NCBI GenBank assembly: GCA_035517615.1
Contig: DATIYM010000060.1
Coordinates: 22,578 to 86,577 of the forward strand
Length of the DNA stretch: 64,000 nucleotides
Reading direction: 5' to 3'
From: AG25 sp035517615
GTDB taxonomy: Bacteria > Gemmatimonadota > Gemmatimonadetes > Gemmatimonadales > GWC2-71-9
Shown: piece by piece, positions 1-9,387 of the stretch
Position numbering within the stretch: position 1 is the stretch's first letter
How the letters are laid out: the number at the start of each line of letters is the position of its first letter
The notes under the pieces: generated by a model
What the model saw: only the letters and a program-made list of their open reading frames with translations
Told to the model about the DNA's origin: nothing
Databases searched by the model: none
Made by a program: the position numbers and the translations under genes

Positions 1-1
1 G

Positions 2-1549
2 TGCATCGCGGCCTGGAAGATGATGGTGGGACGGGTTCCGATCTATCTGCTCGACACCGACGTCGAGCAGAACGATCCCGCGGACCGCGCCCTGTCGCAT
101 CGGCTGTATACCGGCAGCCCGGACCTGCGACTGCGCCAGGAATGGATTCTCGGCGCCGGCGGCGTGAAAGTACTGCGAGCGCTCGGTCACGAGCCGGCGG
201 CATGGCACTGCAACGAAGGCCATCCGGCCTTCATGCTGATCGAGCGCCTGCGGGAGCTGACCACGACCGGCGTGCCGTTCGCCGACGCCGTTCACGAGGT
301 TCGGAAGACCAGCATTTTCACGACGCATACACCCGTTCCCGCCGGTCACGACGCGTTCTCCCGCGACCAGGTGGGGGAATGCCTCGGGTCGGTGTGCGAC
401 GAAATGGGCGTATCACGCGACGACGTGCTCCGCCTCGGCTACCATCCCGTGGAGGATCACGGCCAGTTTCACATGGCCGCGACGGCGATCCGCCTCTCGG
501 GGCGGGTGAATGGCGTGTCACAGCGCCATGGCGAAGTGTCCCGCCAGCTGTGGGTGAGCCTGTGGCCGGGCACGGATGTCAGCGCGGTGCCCATCGGGCA
601 CGTGACCAACGGCGTGCACTTGGCCACGTGGATGTCCCATCGGATGACCGAACTTCTCTCTACCCAACTCGGGGATGACTGGCAGGCGCGTGCGGGAAAC
701 CCTGAGCTATGGGAAAAGGTCATGTCGCTCGATGACGCCCGGCTCTGGAACCTGCATCTCGAGCTCAAGACCGCGATGCTCCGGGCGGTGCGTGAGGAGG
801 CCCGGCGGCGCTGGGCCGATCAGTGGAAAGAAGCCCTGCACCTCGTGGGCGCCGGGACCCTGCTGGACGAACGCGCGCTTACCATCGGGTTCGCCCGCCG
901 GTTTGCGACCTATAAACGGGCCGACCTCCTGTTCCGCGACATGGACCGGCTGCAGCGATTGCTCGTGAACCCGTGGCGCCCGGTGCAGATCATCTTCGCC
1001 GGGAAGGCCCATCCGGCGGATGACCCGGGAAAGCAGGTTTTACAACGGGTGTACCACATGACCCGGGATCCCCGCTGCGAGGGCCGGATCGCCTTTGTCG
1101 AGGATTACGAGATGCACCTCGCGCACCGCCTCGTGCAGGGGGTCGATCTGTGGCTCAACCTGCCCCGGGCCCCGCTCGAGGCCTGCGGAACGAGCGGGAT
1201 GAAGGCTGCGTTGAACGGCGTTCCGCAACTGTCGGTGCTCGACGGATGGTGGGCCGAAGGGTACGATGCGTTGAACGGTTGGGGCATTCCGCTGCCGGGC
1301 TCCGATGAGGACCCCGATGCCGCGGATGCCGAGCGGCTGTATTGCCTGTTGGAAGAGCAGGTGGTCCCCCTCTACTATTCACGGGACGCGCGCGGTGTGC
1401 CGCTGGGCTGGACCGATAAGATGAAGCATGCATTGCGCGTGGCCGGCGGGCGGTTTACGGCGGACCGGATGCTCAGGGAGTACGTCGCCGGCTACTACGC
1501 CCCGGCAATGCGGGGTGAGCCGTCTCGCGACGCAGCGCCTACAGCGTAG
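2..1549 (+). CDS. glgP: Alpha-glucan (glycogen) phosphorylase, 5'-partial
   Basis: Releases glucose-1-phosphate from glycogen or maltodextrin by phosphorolysis in the cytoplasm. The reading frame is open to the window edge, so the N-terminus lies upstream; 515 codons are visible. It shows the GT35 segment WHCNEGHPAFM, then THTPVPAGHD, and near the C-terminus EACGTSGMKAALNG, whose Lys is the expected pyridoxal-phosphate anchor. The wording matches the shorter bacterial/archaeal alpha-glucan phosphorylases rather than E. coli MalP. It is followed after 41 bases by glycogen synthase and three GH57 genes, so it belongs to a glycogen turnover operon. Confidence 0.93.
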   Translation, partial: CIAAWKMMVGRVPIYLLDTDVEQNDPADRALSHRLYTGSPDLRLRQEWILGAGGVKVLRALGHEPAAWHCNEGHPAFMLIERLRELTTTGVPFADAVHEVRKTSIFTTHTPVPAGHDAFSRDQVGECLGSVCDEMGVSRDDVLRLGYHPVEDHGQFHMAATAIRLSGRVNGVSQRHGEVSRQLWVSLWPGTDVSAVPIGHVTNGVHLATWMSHRMTELLSTQLGDDWQARAGNPELWEKVMSLDDARLWNLHLELKTAMLRAVREEARRRWADQWKEALHLVGAGTLLDERALTIGFARRFATYKRADLLFRDMDRLQRLLVNPWRPVQIIFAGKAHPADDPGKQVLQRVYHMTRDPRCEGRIAFVEDYEMHLAHRLVQGVDLWLNLPRAPLEACGTSGMKAALNGVPQLSVLDGWWAEGYDALNGWGIPLPGSDEDPDAADAERLYCLLEEQVVPLYYSRDARGVPLGWTDKMKHALRVAGGRFTADRMLREYVAGYYAPAMRGEPSRDAAPTA

Positions 1550-1557
1550 AGAATCAC

Positions 1558-1578
1558 GGGGGCAGGGGGCAGGGGGCA
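1558..1578 (+). repeat. Three tandem GGGGGCA heptamers
   Basis: Three perfect copies of a 7-base unit fill the short gap between the phosphorylase stop and the glycogen synthase start. Similar purine-rich heptamer arrays occur at 52218-52252 and 57676-57703. No function is visible. The G-run lies too far upstream of 1591 to be an ordinary ribosome binding site. Confidence 0.8.
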
Positions 1579-1590
1579 GACACTCGCTTC

Positions 1591-3147
1591 ATGGACGTAC
1601 AACGGAAGTCCGCGGTTTCGAGCAAGGCGAAGGGGCGGCAGCGCAGCAGCTCGCCCAACGCGCTCGCCGAGCGCGCCCCTGCCCCGAACGGCGCGCAGAC
1701 GGGTGTCGTTCACCTCACCGCCGAATACTGGCCCCTGGCGCGCACGGGGGGCCTGGGAGAAGCGGTCCAGGGCCTCGCCACCTATCAGGCCGCGGCGGGG
1801 CGGCAGGTCAGTGTGTTCCTTCCTTTATATCGCACGGTGCGAAGCACCGCGCCCGATCTCGAGCGGCTTGGCCCGCCATTCACGGTGCCAATCGGGCCGC
1901 GAATCGAGCGGGGGTGGTTGTATCGGATTCCGCCCGCCGCCTCGGGCGAGCATGCGCCCCAGGTCTTCCTGATCGATAACCCGGAATATTTCGACCGCGA
2001 CGGGATTTACGGCGCCGACGGGTCGGACTACGCGGACAATGCCCGCCGCTTTGCGTTCTTCTGCATGGCCGCCCTCACGCTCATGCCGCAGATCGCCCCG
2101 ACGGCGGCGGTCTTGCATGCGCACGATTGGCATGCCGCGCTCGCTCCCGTCTACCTGCGCAATTTCTTCTCCGGGCCCTACCACGCGCAGCTCGCGACCG
2201 TGATCTCCGCGCACAACGCCGGATTCCAGGGGCACTTTCCACCCGAAACGCTCGTGGATCTTGGGCTGTCGCCCACGCTCTACAACCCCCATGTATTCGA
2301 GTGGTACGACCGCGTGAACTTCTTGAAGGGTGGGCTCGCGTTCTCGGACATGGCCGTAACGGTCTCGCCCACGCATGCCCGCGAGTTGTGCACTGCCGAG
2401 GGCGGATTCGGCCTGCACGATACGTTTACGGCCATGGGCGATCGCCTGGTGGGAATTCTGAACGGGATCGATCCAGTCATGTGGGATCCCGAACACGATT
2501 CGTTGATCGCCGCTCCGTACGCCGTGGACGACACGGAGGGGAAGGCTGCCTGTAAGGCGGCGTTGCAGCGGAAGTGGGGGTTGCCCGAAAAGCCTCGCGC
2601 TCCGCTGTTCGGGATGAGCGCGCGGCTCGTATCCCAGAAGGGGCTCGATCTCGTGATCGGCGCCGATCTCCTGTCGCTCCCCGAAGCGCAGTTCGTGTTT
2701 CTTGGTGCGGGAGAGCTGCGCTACGAGCGGGTGCTGGCTCAGCTCGCGCTGTCGGCGCCCGACCGTATCGCCGTGGAGTTCAACTTTACGGACAAACAGG
2801 AGCACCGGTTGCTCGCCGGCGCGGACGCCCTGCTGATGCCCTCGTTGTACGAGCCCTGCGGACTCACGCAGATGCGCGCCCTACGCTACGGAACGGTGCC
2901 GGTGGCACGGCGCGTGGGCGGCCTGGCCGACAGTATCACCGATGAGGTCACCGGCATTCTCTTCAACGAATACACGGGTGACGCGCTGCGCACTGCACTG
3001 CTCAAGACCATCCGGCTGTATCACAACTCGGCGACCTGGGCCAAGCTGATGCGCCACGGCATGCGACAGCAATTCGGCTGGGACATTTCCGCCGCGCGAT
3101 ATCTCGATGTCTACCGGCGCGCGCAGGCGCTCGCCGCCGCGCGCTAA
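1591..3147 (+). CDS. glgA: Glycogen synthase (ADP/UDP-glucose type)
   Basis: Adds glucose from a nucleotide sugar to the non-reducing end of alpha-1,4-glucan. It has 518 residues. A basic, low-complexity N-terminal extension of about 45 residues precedes the GT5 start VVHLTAEYWPLARTGGLGEA. The usual K-x-G-G-L nucleotide-sugar motif reads R-T-G-G-L here. Other GT5 marks are HAHDWHAAL, AHNAGFQGHF, GILNGID and the C-terminal PSLYEPCGLTQM. The substitution may tune the sugar donor but does not argue against activity. It sits downstream of glgP and upstream of a GH57 branching enzyme. Confidence 0.93.
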   Translation: MDVQRKSAVSSKAKGRQRSSSPNALAERAPAPNGAQTGVVHLTAEYWPLARTGGLGEAVQGLATYQAAAGRQVSVFLPLYRTVRSTAPDLERLGPPFTVPIGPRIERGWLYRIPPAASGEHAPQVFLIDNPEYFDRDGIYGADGSDYADNARRFAFFCMAALTLMPQIAPTAAVLHAHDWHAALAPVYLRNFFSGPYHAQLATVISAHNAGFQGHFPPETLVDLGLSPTLYNPHVFEWYDRVNFLKGGLAFSDMAVTVSPTHARELCTAEGGFGLHDTFTAMGDRLVGILNGIDPVMWDPEHDSLIAAPYAVDDTEGKAACKAALQRKWGLPEKPRAPLFGMSARLVSQKGLDLVIGADLLSLPEAQFVFLGAGELRYERVLAQLALSAPDRIAVEFNFTDKQEHRLLAGADALLMPSLYEPCGLTQMRALRYGTVPVARRVGGLADSITDEVTGILFNEYTGDALRTALLKTIRLYHNSATWAKLMRHGMRQQFGWDISAARYLDVYRRAQALAAAR

Positions 3148-3157
3148 GAGGCGAACC

Positions 3158-4846
3158 GTGGACTTCGTTCTTGCCCTGCATAGTCATCTCCCCTATGTCC
3201 TGAACCACGGCCGCTGGCCGCATGGAAGCGACTGGTTGTGCGAAGCGGCGCTCGATACCTACCTGCCGCTGATAGACGTGCTCCAGGGACTCGCGCGTGA
3301 CGACATCGCGGCGCCGATCACGATTGGCTTCACGCCGGTCCTCGCGAATCAGCTGACCAGCTCGACCTTTGCCGACGAGATGGAGGCATTTTTCGGCCAG
3401 CGCCTCGCGGCGTGCGAGGAGGCGCCAGCCTCGCTCGCGGGAACCGGGGACTCGCATTTGCTGCCGCTCGTGGGATACTGGCGGTCGCGGTTTTGCCGGT
3501 TGCAGACGCTGTTTCATGACCTGGACCGGGATATCACGGCGGCGTTTCGCAGTCTCGAGCAGCAGGGTCGGCTCGAGATCATCGGGTCAGCCGCGACGCA
3601 CGGGTATACGCCGCTGCTCGGCCGCGACGAGAGCATCCGCCTGCAGTTCGCGGTTGGCGCGCGGGAACACCGCCGGATCTTCGGGCGTGCGCCCGTCGGA
3701 TGCTGGCTCCCCGAGTGCGCGTACCGCCCGCACGGGCGCTGGACCGCTGGTGGTCCCGAACGGGCCCGCCCCCGTCCGGGTACCGAGGAATTCCTGCAAG
3801 CGGCCGGATTCCGGTATTTCTTCACCGACGCGCACCTGGCGCATGCCGGGAGCGCGCTCGGGACCTACGCTGAGGTCCCGCTCGGTGCCGAGCGCTTCGA
3901 CGCCGAGCGTCACGAGGAGCCTGCCTCCCCCGGGGGGAGCGCCGAGCGCTCGCCGTACCGGCCGTACCGGATCGCCTCTACGCGCAAGCCCAGCTCGGTC
4001 GCGGCGCTGGTGCGCGATCCGCTCTCGTCGATGCGCATCTGGAGCCGTCATCATGGCTACCCGGGCGACGAGTGGTATCTCGAGTTTCACAAGATCCGCT
4101 GGCCTGGCGGCCTGCGGTTCTGGCGAGTCAGCACGGCGAACTCGGATCTTGGCGCAAAGCAGCAATACGATCCGGGCCAGGCGGAGCGGAAGGCCATCGA
4201 TCATGCCGCGCACTTCGCGCATCTCGTGAGCACGCTGCCTGTAACCCGGGCGGATGGGGTGGGGGTGGTGACGGCTCCCTTCGACACGGAGCTGTTTGGG
4301 CATTGGTGGTTCGAAGGCGTGGATTTCCTCGGAGCCGTTTATCGCAGCCTTGCCGCGCAGCGTGGGACGGGCGTCAAGCCCGTGACTGGAAGCACCGCGT
4401 TGCGGGACGATCCCGCCACCACCCGGCTGCGCCTCGCGGAAGGGTCCTGGGGCGCGAACGGCGACCACAGTATGTGGATGAACGATCGCACCGCCTGGAC
4501 GTGGCAGCGGCTCTGGCCGCTGGAGGATGCGTTCTGGAGCACGGCGCGTGAACTGCTCAACGTTGCCGCCGCCCGGCCCGCGCTCGCGCAGGCGGCGCGC
4601 GAGCTGTTGCTCGCGCAGGCCTCCGACTGGCAATTCATCATCTCGACTGGCGTCGTGGCGGATTACGGGGAGCGCCGGTTCCGCGGCCACTGTCACGATG
4701 CCGAGCAGCTGATCGCCCTGCTCGCCGGCTCGACGCGCGATCCCTCCGCGCTCGAGACCGCGAACGCGCGCGCAGAAGAGCTGGCGCGGCGCGACAACGT
4801 GTTCCCCGACATTCTCGAGAGCGTCGCGGCGGTTTTGCACGACTGA
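3158..4846 (+). CDS. GH57 1,4-alpha-glucan branching enzyme (DUF1957 type)
   Basis: Forms alpha-1,6 branches in glycogen. I start it at GTG 3158, 10 bases after the glgA stop, with GAGGCG just upstream; an earlier in-frame start at 3107 would overlap glgA and lacks support. GH57 motifs are visible: HSHLPYVLNHGRW near the N-terminus, GCWLPECAY in the middle, and FDTELFGHWWFEG carrying the catalytic acid. Its length (562 residues) and C-terminal helical domain fit the Thermus-type branching enzymes. No GH13 glgB occurs in the window, so this is probably the branching activity of the pathway. Confidence 0.88.
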   Translation: MDFVLALHSHLPYVLNHGRWPHGSDWLCEAALDTYLPLIDVLQGLARDDIAAPITIGFTPVLANQLTSSTFADEMEAFFGQRLAACEEAPASLAGTGDSHLLPLVGYWRSRFCRLQTLFHDLDRDITAAFRSLEQQGRLEIIGSAATHGYTPLLGRDESIRLQFAVGAREHRRIFGRAPVGCWLPECAYRPHGRWTAGGPERARPRPGTEEFLQAAGFRYFFTDAHLAHAGSALGTYAEVPLGAERFDAERHEEPASPGGSAERSPYRPYRIASTRKPSSVAALVRDPLSSMRIWSRHHGYPGDEWYLEFHKIRWPGGLRFWRVSTANSDLGAKQQYDPGQAERKAIDHAAHFAHLVSTLPVTRADGVGVVTAPFDTELFGHWWFEGVDFLGAVYRSLAAQRGTGVKPVTGSTALRDDPATTRLRLAEGSWGANGDHSMWMNDRTAWTWQRLWPLEDAFWSTARELLNVAAARPALAQAARELLLAQASDWQFIISTGVVADYGERRFRGHCHDAEQLIALLAGSTRDPSALETANARAEELARRDNVFPDILESVAAVLHD

Positions 4847-4848
4847 TC

Positions 4849-6885
4849 ATGAAGTCGCGGTCGATCGTGATCCACGGCCACTTCTACCAGCCGCCGCGAG
4901 AGGACCCGTGGCTCGAAGAGCTGGAGCGCGAGGCCAGCGCCGCACCGTTCCACGACTGGAACGAGCGCATCGAGCAGGAATGTTATCGCGCCGTCGTGGC
5001 CGCGCGCACGTATGACGCGGACGGGCGCATCCGCGGGATCCTCAACACGCTCGAGCGAATCAGCTTCGACTACGGCCCGACGCTGCTCGAGTGGATGGAG
5101 CGCGAAGCGCCAGGCACCTACGCGAGCGTGCTCGCGGCGGATCGGGCCAGTCGCGCGCGGAGCCCGGGCGGTCATGGCAACGCGATCGCCTCACCGTACC
5201 ATCACATCATTCTCCCGTTGAGTCCGCGACGGGAGAAGGTCACCGAAGTGCGCTGGGGGATCGCCGATTTTCGCCGTCGCTTCGGCCGCGAGCCCGTTGG
5301 ATTCTGGCTGCCCGAGACGGCAGTAGACGATGAGACGCTCGACGTCGTGGCGAGCGAGGGCATTCGCTACACCATTGTCGCGCCGCACCAGGTAAAGGGT
5401 GCGCCGCACGGCGGACGGGCGGGTCGCTATCGCACGCGCGCTGGCCACGAGATTGCCTTGTTCGCGTATGACGGCGGGATTTCACACGACGTGGCGTTCG
5501 GGCCGCTGCTGCGGGACAGCCGGCAATGGCTCGCCCGGCTCACCGCGGCCGATCCGGCGATCGAGGTCCTGTCGCTCGCCACGGACGGCGAGACCTTTGG
5601 CCACCATCATCGCTTCGGCGAAATCGCGCTCGCCTGGCTCTTGACGGAGATCGAGCGTCATCCGGGATACGCGGTCGAGAATTTTTCGGCTGCGCTCGAG
5701 CGCTATCCGGCCACGAAGGACGTGCAGCTCGTGGAGCCCAGCTCCTGGAGCTGCGTGCACGGGATCGAGCGGTGGCGGTCGGATTGCGGCTGCAGAATCG
5801 CGCCGCAGCGCCCGACGCAGCAAGCGTGGCGGGCGCCGTTGCGTCAGGGACTCGACTCCCTCGCCGCCGAGCTGCACGCCCAATTCGAACGCGAGGGCGC
5901 GCGGCTGTTTCGCGACTGCTGGGCCGCTCGCGAGGCGTACGGGACGGTGGTCGCGAGTGCGCCCGATGCGATTGCCGGGTTCGTGGCGACACAGCTCGAA
6001 GGCACGCTCGACGCGCGGCAAACAGTGCGTGCCCGAGAACTGCTCGAGATGGAGCGCAACACGCTGCGCATGTTCACCTCTTGCGGCTGGTTCTTCGATG
6101 ACCTGGCCGGCCTCGAGCCGTTGCAGGTGCTGCGCTATGCCGCCCGCGCAATCGAGCTTGCCGGTCCCGATGCGGCCCCAGGGCTCGAGGCGGGTCTGCT
6201 GCGCCACCTCGCGGACGCGCAGAGCAACGACCCGGACGCCGGGACGGGAGACCGCGTATATCGCGAGCGCATCAAGCCGCGCATCGCACCGGTGCTGCGC
6301 ATCGCGGCGGGCAGCGTTGCCGCCGCGCGCCTCGCGCCCGCCGACCCGAGCGCAGCGACTCGTTGCTACGACGTGCGGGATCAGGACGGCACGGTGCACG
6401 TTCTCCATTGCCGGACGGGGCGCGAAGCGCTGTGTCACGTTGAGGGACCGAGCGAGGCCACGATCCGCCTCACGCTCAGGGCCGCGCTCGCGAATGGAGG
6501 TCCCCCATCGACGCTTGGACTCTCCCAACTTCCGGAGCGGGCGCGTAACGCCGTGAAGGCCGCGCTTCGGCGCGCGCTGGTCGAGCGCAGGCTTCCCGCG
6601 GACCTCCGTGAGGGGGTGGACGAGGGCCGGATTGATCTGCCAAACGCCACCGCCCGGGCGCTCGAGCACGCCGTCGCGGCGCTGGCGGCGGATCAGTCGG
6701 TGGCGGCGGTCGAAGCCGTGATCGATCTTGCGGACCTGCTCGAACTCGAGGGAGAGTCGGTGCCGTTCGACGCACAGACGCGGCTGTATCACGTGCGATC
6801 ATCGCTGGGCCCGGAGCTTGGGGGGCGTCTCGACGCGGCGGCCTGGCGATTGGGATTCGCGAAGCACCTCGGAGGGGACGACTAG
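4849..6885 (+). CDS. GH57 family protein with DUF3536 domain
   Basis: A 678-residue GH57 protein opening with IVIHGHFYQPPREDPW, the hallmark of the DUF3536 subgroup. It has GFWLPETAVDDET in the middle and the predicted acid in ATDGETFGHHHRFGE. The C-terminal 350 residues form the DUF3536 helical region. It starts 3 bases after the branching enzyme stop, so translation is probably coupled. The exact reaction is not established for this subgroup; context makes an alpha-glucan hydrolase or transferase likely. Confidence 0.85.
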   Translation: MKSRSIVIHGHFYQPPREDPWLEELEREASAAPFHDWNERIEQECYRAVVAARTYDADGRIRGILNTLERISFDYGPTLLEWMEREAPGTYASVLAADRASRARSPGGHGNAIASPYHHIILPLSPRREKVTEVRWGIADFRRRFGREPVGFWLPETAVDDETLDVVASEGIRYTIVAPHQVKGAPHGGRAGRYRTRAGHEIALFAYDGGISHDVAFGPLLRDSRQWLARLTAADPAIEVLSLATDGETFGHHHRFGEIALAWLLTEIERHPGYAVENFSAALERYPATKDVQLVEPSSWSCVHGIERWRSDCGCRIAPQRPTQQAWRAPLRQGLDSLAAELHAQFEREGARLFRDCWAAREAYGTVVASAPDAIAGFVATQLEGTLDARQTVRARELLEMERNTLRMFTSCGWFFDDLAGLEPLQVLRYAARAIELAGPDAAPGLEAGLLRHLADAQSNDPDAGTGDRVYRERIKPRIAPVLRIAAGSVAAARLAPADPSAATRCYDVRDQDGTVHVLHCRTGREALCHVEGPSEATIRLTLRAALANGGPPSTLGLSQLPERARNAVKAALRRALVERRLPADLREGVDEGRIDLPNATARALEHAVAALAADQSVAAVEAVIDLADLLELEGESVPFDAQTRLYHVRSSLGPELGGRLDAAAWRLGFAKHLGGDD

Positions 6886-6886
6886 C

Positions 6887-8821
6887 CTGGATCCGCTGCG
6901 ATTCGTGTTTGGCGTCCACTTTCACCAGCCGGTGGGCAACTTCGATCACGTGTTCGAGCAGCACGTCCGTGACGTGTACCGGCCGTTTCTCGAGCGCCTG
7001 CGCGAACGCCATTTCTTCCCGATCTCACTCCACATTTCCGGCCCGCTGATCGAGTGGCTCGAGTCGCACGACCCGGCATATCTGGATTCCCTGGCCGAGC
7101 TCGCTCGAGCCGGGCATCTCGAGATGCTGCTTTCGGGTTTTTACGAGCCCGTGTTGGCGTCGCTGCCGCGCGCCGACAGGAGCGAGCAGATCGGGTGGAT
7201 GCGCGAGAAGCTGGAGCAGCGGTTTGGCGTCAGGCCACGCGGCCTGTGGCTCACCGAGCGCGTGTGGGAGCCGGAACTGGCAGCAGATTTGGCGCAGTCA
7301 GGTGTCGGGTTTGTGCTGGTCGATGACCGGCACTTCCTCGTGAACGGGTTCGAACGCCGCAAGCTGCACCAGCCGTTCTGGACGGAAAGCGACGACCAGC
7401 GCGTCGCCTTGTTCCCGATCGACGAGCGGCTGCGCTACCTCGTGCCGTTCCAGCCACCGGAAGCCACCGCGCAGTACCTGCGGGAGCTGCGCGGCGCCGG
7501 TCAACGGCTTGCGGTACTCGTGGATGATGGCGAGAAGTTCGGCGGCTGGCCCGGAACCAAGGAATGGGTGTACGAGCGCAACTGGATCGGGCGGTTTCTC
7601 GACACGATGCGCGAGCTGTTCGAGTCCGGAGAAGTGCGTCTCTCGACCCTGGGTGACGCGCTCGAGCACGTGCCGAGCGGCGGCATCGCCTATCTGCCCA
7701 CCGCATCCTACCGCGAAATGGAAGCCTGGGCGCTGTTTCCCGGGGCAGCGACGCGGTTGGCCAGGCTCGAGCGCGATCTCGGCCCGGAGCGATCGAGCGG
7801 CCCCGATTCCGCGCTGCTCCGCGGCGCGCATTGGCGCAACTTTCTGGTCAAGTACTCCGAGTCGAATCGCCTGCACAAGAAAATGCAGGCGTTGTCGCTT
7901 CTGTCACGCAGCCGCGGCGATCCCGCGCCGGCGCGCCGCGCCATCGGTCGAGCGCAATGCAACGACGCCTACTGGCACGGAGTGTTCGGCGGGCTGTACC
8001 TGCCGCACCTCCGTTCGGCGCTGTGGCGGCAGCTCGCGATCGCCGAGCGGGCGCTGCGCGTGGATGAGCCGCTCGCCATCGAACGGCGCGATATCGACGC
8101 CGATGGCGCCGAGGAGCTGTGGATTCATTCCCCACGATTCTCGGCGATCGTGAGCCCCGAACGGGGCCTCGGGATCGAGGAATACACGCGCTTCGAGTCA
8201 GGCTTGAATTATGCCGACGTGCTCACGCGCAGACGCGAGGCGTATCACGAGCTTGCCGTCGCGGACGCGAATGGCACGGCGCACCCCGGAGGAACGGAGG
8301 GAGATCAGGCGCCGAGCATCCACGATATCGAAAAGGGCGTGCGGCTCGATCGGCTGCCGGCGGTGGATTTGAATGTGCGCGCGCTCGTCGTGCCTCGGAT
8401 TATCCCGGCCGCGCTCGATGTCGAAGCGTACGCGCGGGCCGAGTACGTTCCCCTCGCGTCGTGGGCCGATGTGCGCTTCGCGCTCGAGGTCAGCAGTGAA
8501 CGGAAGGTGATTACCATTGTCGGTCGCGCGACCACGCCCGTGCCGCTCGAGGTCAAGCTGCAGTTTACGGCGGACGGCCTCACCCAAATTTCGTATCGCT
8601 GGGACTCCCGCGATCTCGATGCCGACGCGGTATTTGCACCCGAGCTGTCGCTGGCGCACCCGCTCGATGTCCAGCACCCGGGAACGAACGACGTGTGGGC
8701 GTACGACATCGCGACCGTCGCCAAGTCGGAGCGGGGGTTGGATGAAACGATACAGGGCCGTTCGCTCACACCGCGCTGGGCGTGCAGTGGCGGTACTGCG
8801 ATGCTCGTGTGGAAAGTGTGA
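6887..8821 (+). CDS. GH57 4-alpha-glucanotransferase/amylase (DUF1925-DUF1926 type)
   Basis: Homology should begin at LRFVFGVHFHQPVGNFD, but the only upstream start codons in frame lie well inside the preceding gene. A CTG at 6887 sits 9 bases after GGAGGGG and one base after the previous stop, so I choose it; GTG 6905 is the alternative and would remove the first beta strand. The 644-residue protein has the GH57 catalytic domain (LTERVWEPEL; DDGEKFGGWPGTKEW), then DUF1925 and a C-terminal DUF1926 beta-sandwich. This order is that of Thermococcus-type 4-alpha-glucanotransferase, which shuffles maltodextrins released during glycogen breakdown. Confidence 0.85.
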   Translation: MDPLRFVFGVHFHQPVGNFDHVFEQHVRDVYRPFLERLRERHFFPISLHISGPLIEWLESHDPAYLDSLAELARAGHLEMLLSGFYEPVLASLPRADRSEQIGWMREKLEQRFGVRPRGLWLTERVWEPELAADLAQSGVGFVLVDDRHFLVNGFERRKLHQPFWTESDDQRVALFPIDERLRYLVPFQPPEATAQYLRELRGAGQRLAVLVDDGEKFGGWPGTKEWVYERNWIGRFLDTMRELFESGEVRLSTLGDALEHVPSGGIAYLPTASYREMEAWALFPGAATRLARLERDLGPERSSGPDSALLRGAHWRNFLVKYSESNRLHKKMQALSLLSRSRGDPAPARRAIGRAQCNDAYWHGVFGGLYLPHLRSALWRQLAIAERALRVDEPLAIERRDIDADGAEELWIHSPRFSAIVSPERGLGIEEYTRFESGLNYADVLTRRREAYHELAVADANGTAHPGGTEGDQAPSIHDIEKGVRLDRLPAVDLNVRALVVPRIIPAALDVEAYARAEYVPLASWADVRFALEVSSERKVITIVGRATTPVPLEVKLQFTADGLTQISYRWDSRDLDADAVFAPELSLAHPLDVQHPGTNDVWAYDIATVAKSERGLDETIQGRSLTPRWACSGGTAMLVWKV

Positions 8822-8864
8822 TGCGATCTAGCGGCGCACGGCGCCGTCACCTAAGTTAACGCGG

Positions 8865-8894
8865 TTGGAACGTTCCCCGAGAATCGGGTATACA
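8865..8894 (+). promoter_or_regulatory. Possible sigma-70-like promoter for the lipoprotein at 8953
   Basis: TTGGAA at 8865-8870 and TATACA at 8889-8894 are 18 bases apart in the 130-base gap after the GH57 operon. Both boxes are imperfect, so this is a weak call. Confidence 0.35.
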
Positions 8895-8952
8895 GATCTT
8901 GCGTTGACGGTGCTTTGAGGTCGTCTTCAGTCGAGGGGAAAGGGGCAAAGAG

Positions 8953-9372
8953 ATGCGCAACGTATCCACGCTTGGGGTGCGGCGTCTTTCCGCGGTGCTC
9001 GTTCTGCTTGGCGCGGCCGCATGCACGTCGGTTGGACCGGTGGACCACCCTGGCAGTTACATCAGTTCCAAGCAGCCGCACTCGATTTGGCTCACCAAGA
9101 ACAACCGCTCGGTGGTCAAGGTCGACGGCCCGCGCATGCTCGGCGATACGGTCATCGGCTCCGTCGGCGGTGAGTACACGGAAATTCCGCTGACGGAGGT
9201 CACGCGCGCCGCGGTCGAGCAACAGGACAAGGGCAAGACCATCATCGCGGCCACCCTGGGCGGTGCGGCGCTTGTGGGCGCGATGGTCGTCATCTTCTCG
9301 CATTCGGGGAGCGGTTCCAACAGCGTAACCCAGACGCAAGAAGACACGATGACGCTGGCGCATCAGTTCTAG
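8953..9372 (+). CDS. Small lipoprotein, paralogue A of a four-member family
   Basis: A 139-residue predicted lipoprotein: basic start, hydrophobic stretch, then GAAAC with the lipidated Cys at residue 24. The body has the family pattern P-G-S-Y-I, S-K-Q-P, IWLTK, DTVIGS and YTEIPLTEV. A second hydrophobic segment, Ala/Gly/Ile-rich at about 95-113, is followed by a Ser/Gly-rich tail. It is very close to the protein at 17705-18103 and more distantly related to those at 10656 and 11635. I do not recognise the function. It is followed by a strong terminator. Confidence 0.85.
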   Translation: MRNVSTLGVRRLSAVLVLLGAAACTSVGPVDHPGSYISSKQPHSIWLTKNNRSVVKVDGPRMLGDTVIGSVGGEYTEIPLTEVTRAAVEQQDKGKTIIAATLGGAALVGAMVVIFSHSGSGSNSVTQTQEDTMTLAHQF

Positions 9373-9387
9373 GCGACTCTTCCGCAG

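Noticed and set aside
3107..3157. Longer N-terminus of the GH57 branching enzyme from 3107
   Set aside because: It would overlap glgA by 41 bases, is Arg-rich and non-homologous, and GTG 3158 has a ribosome binding site.
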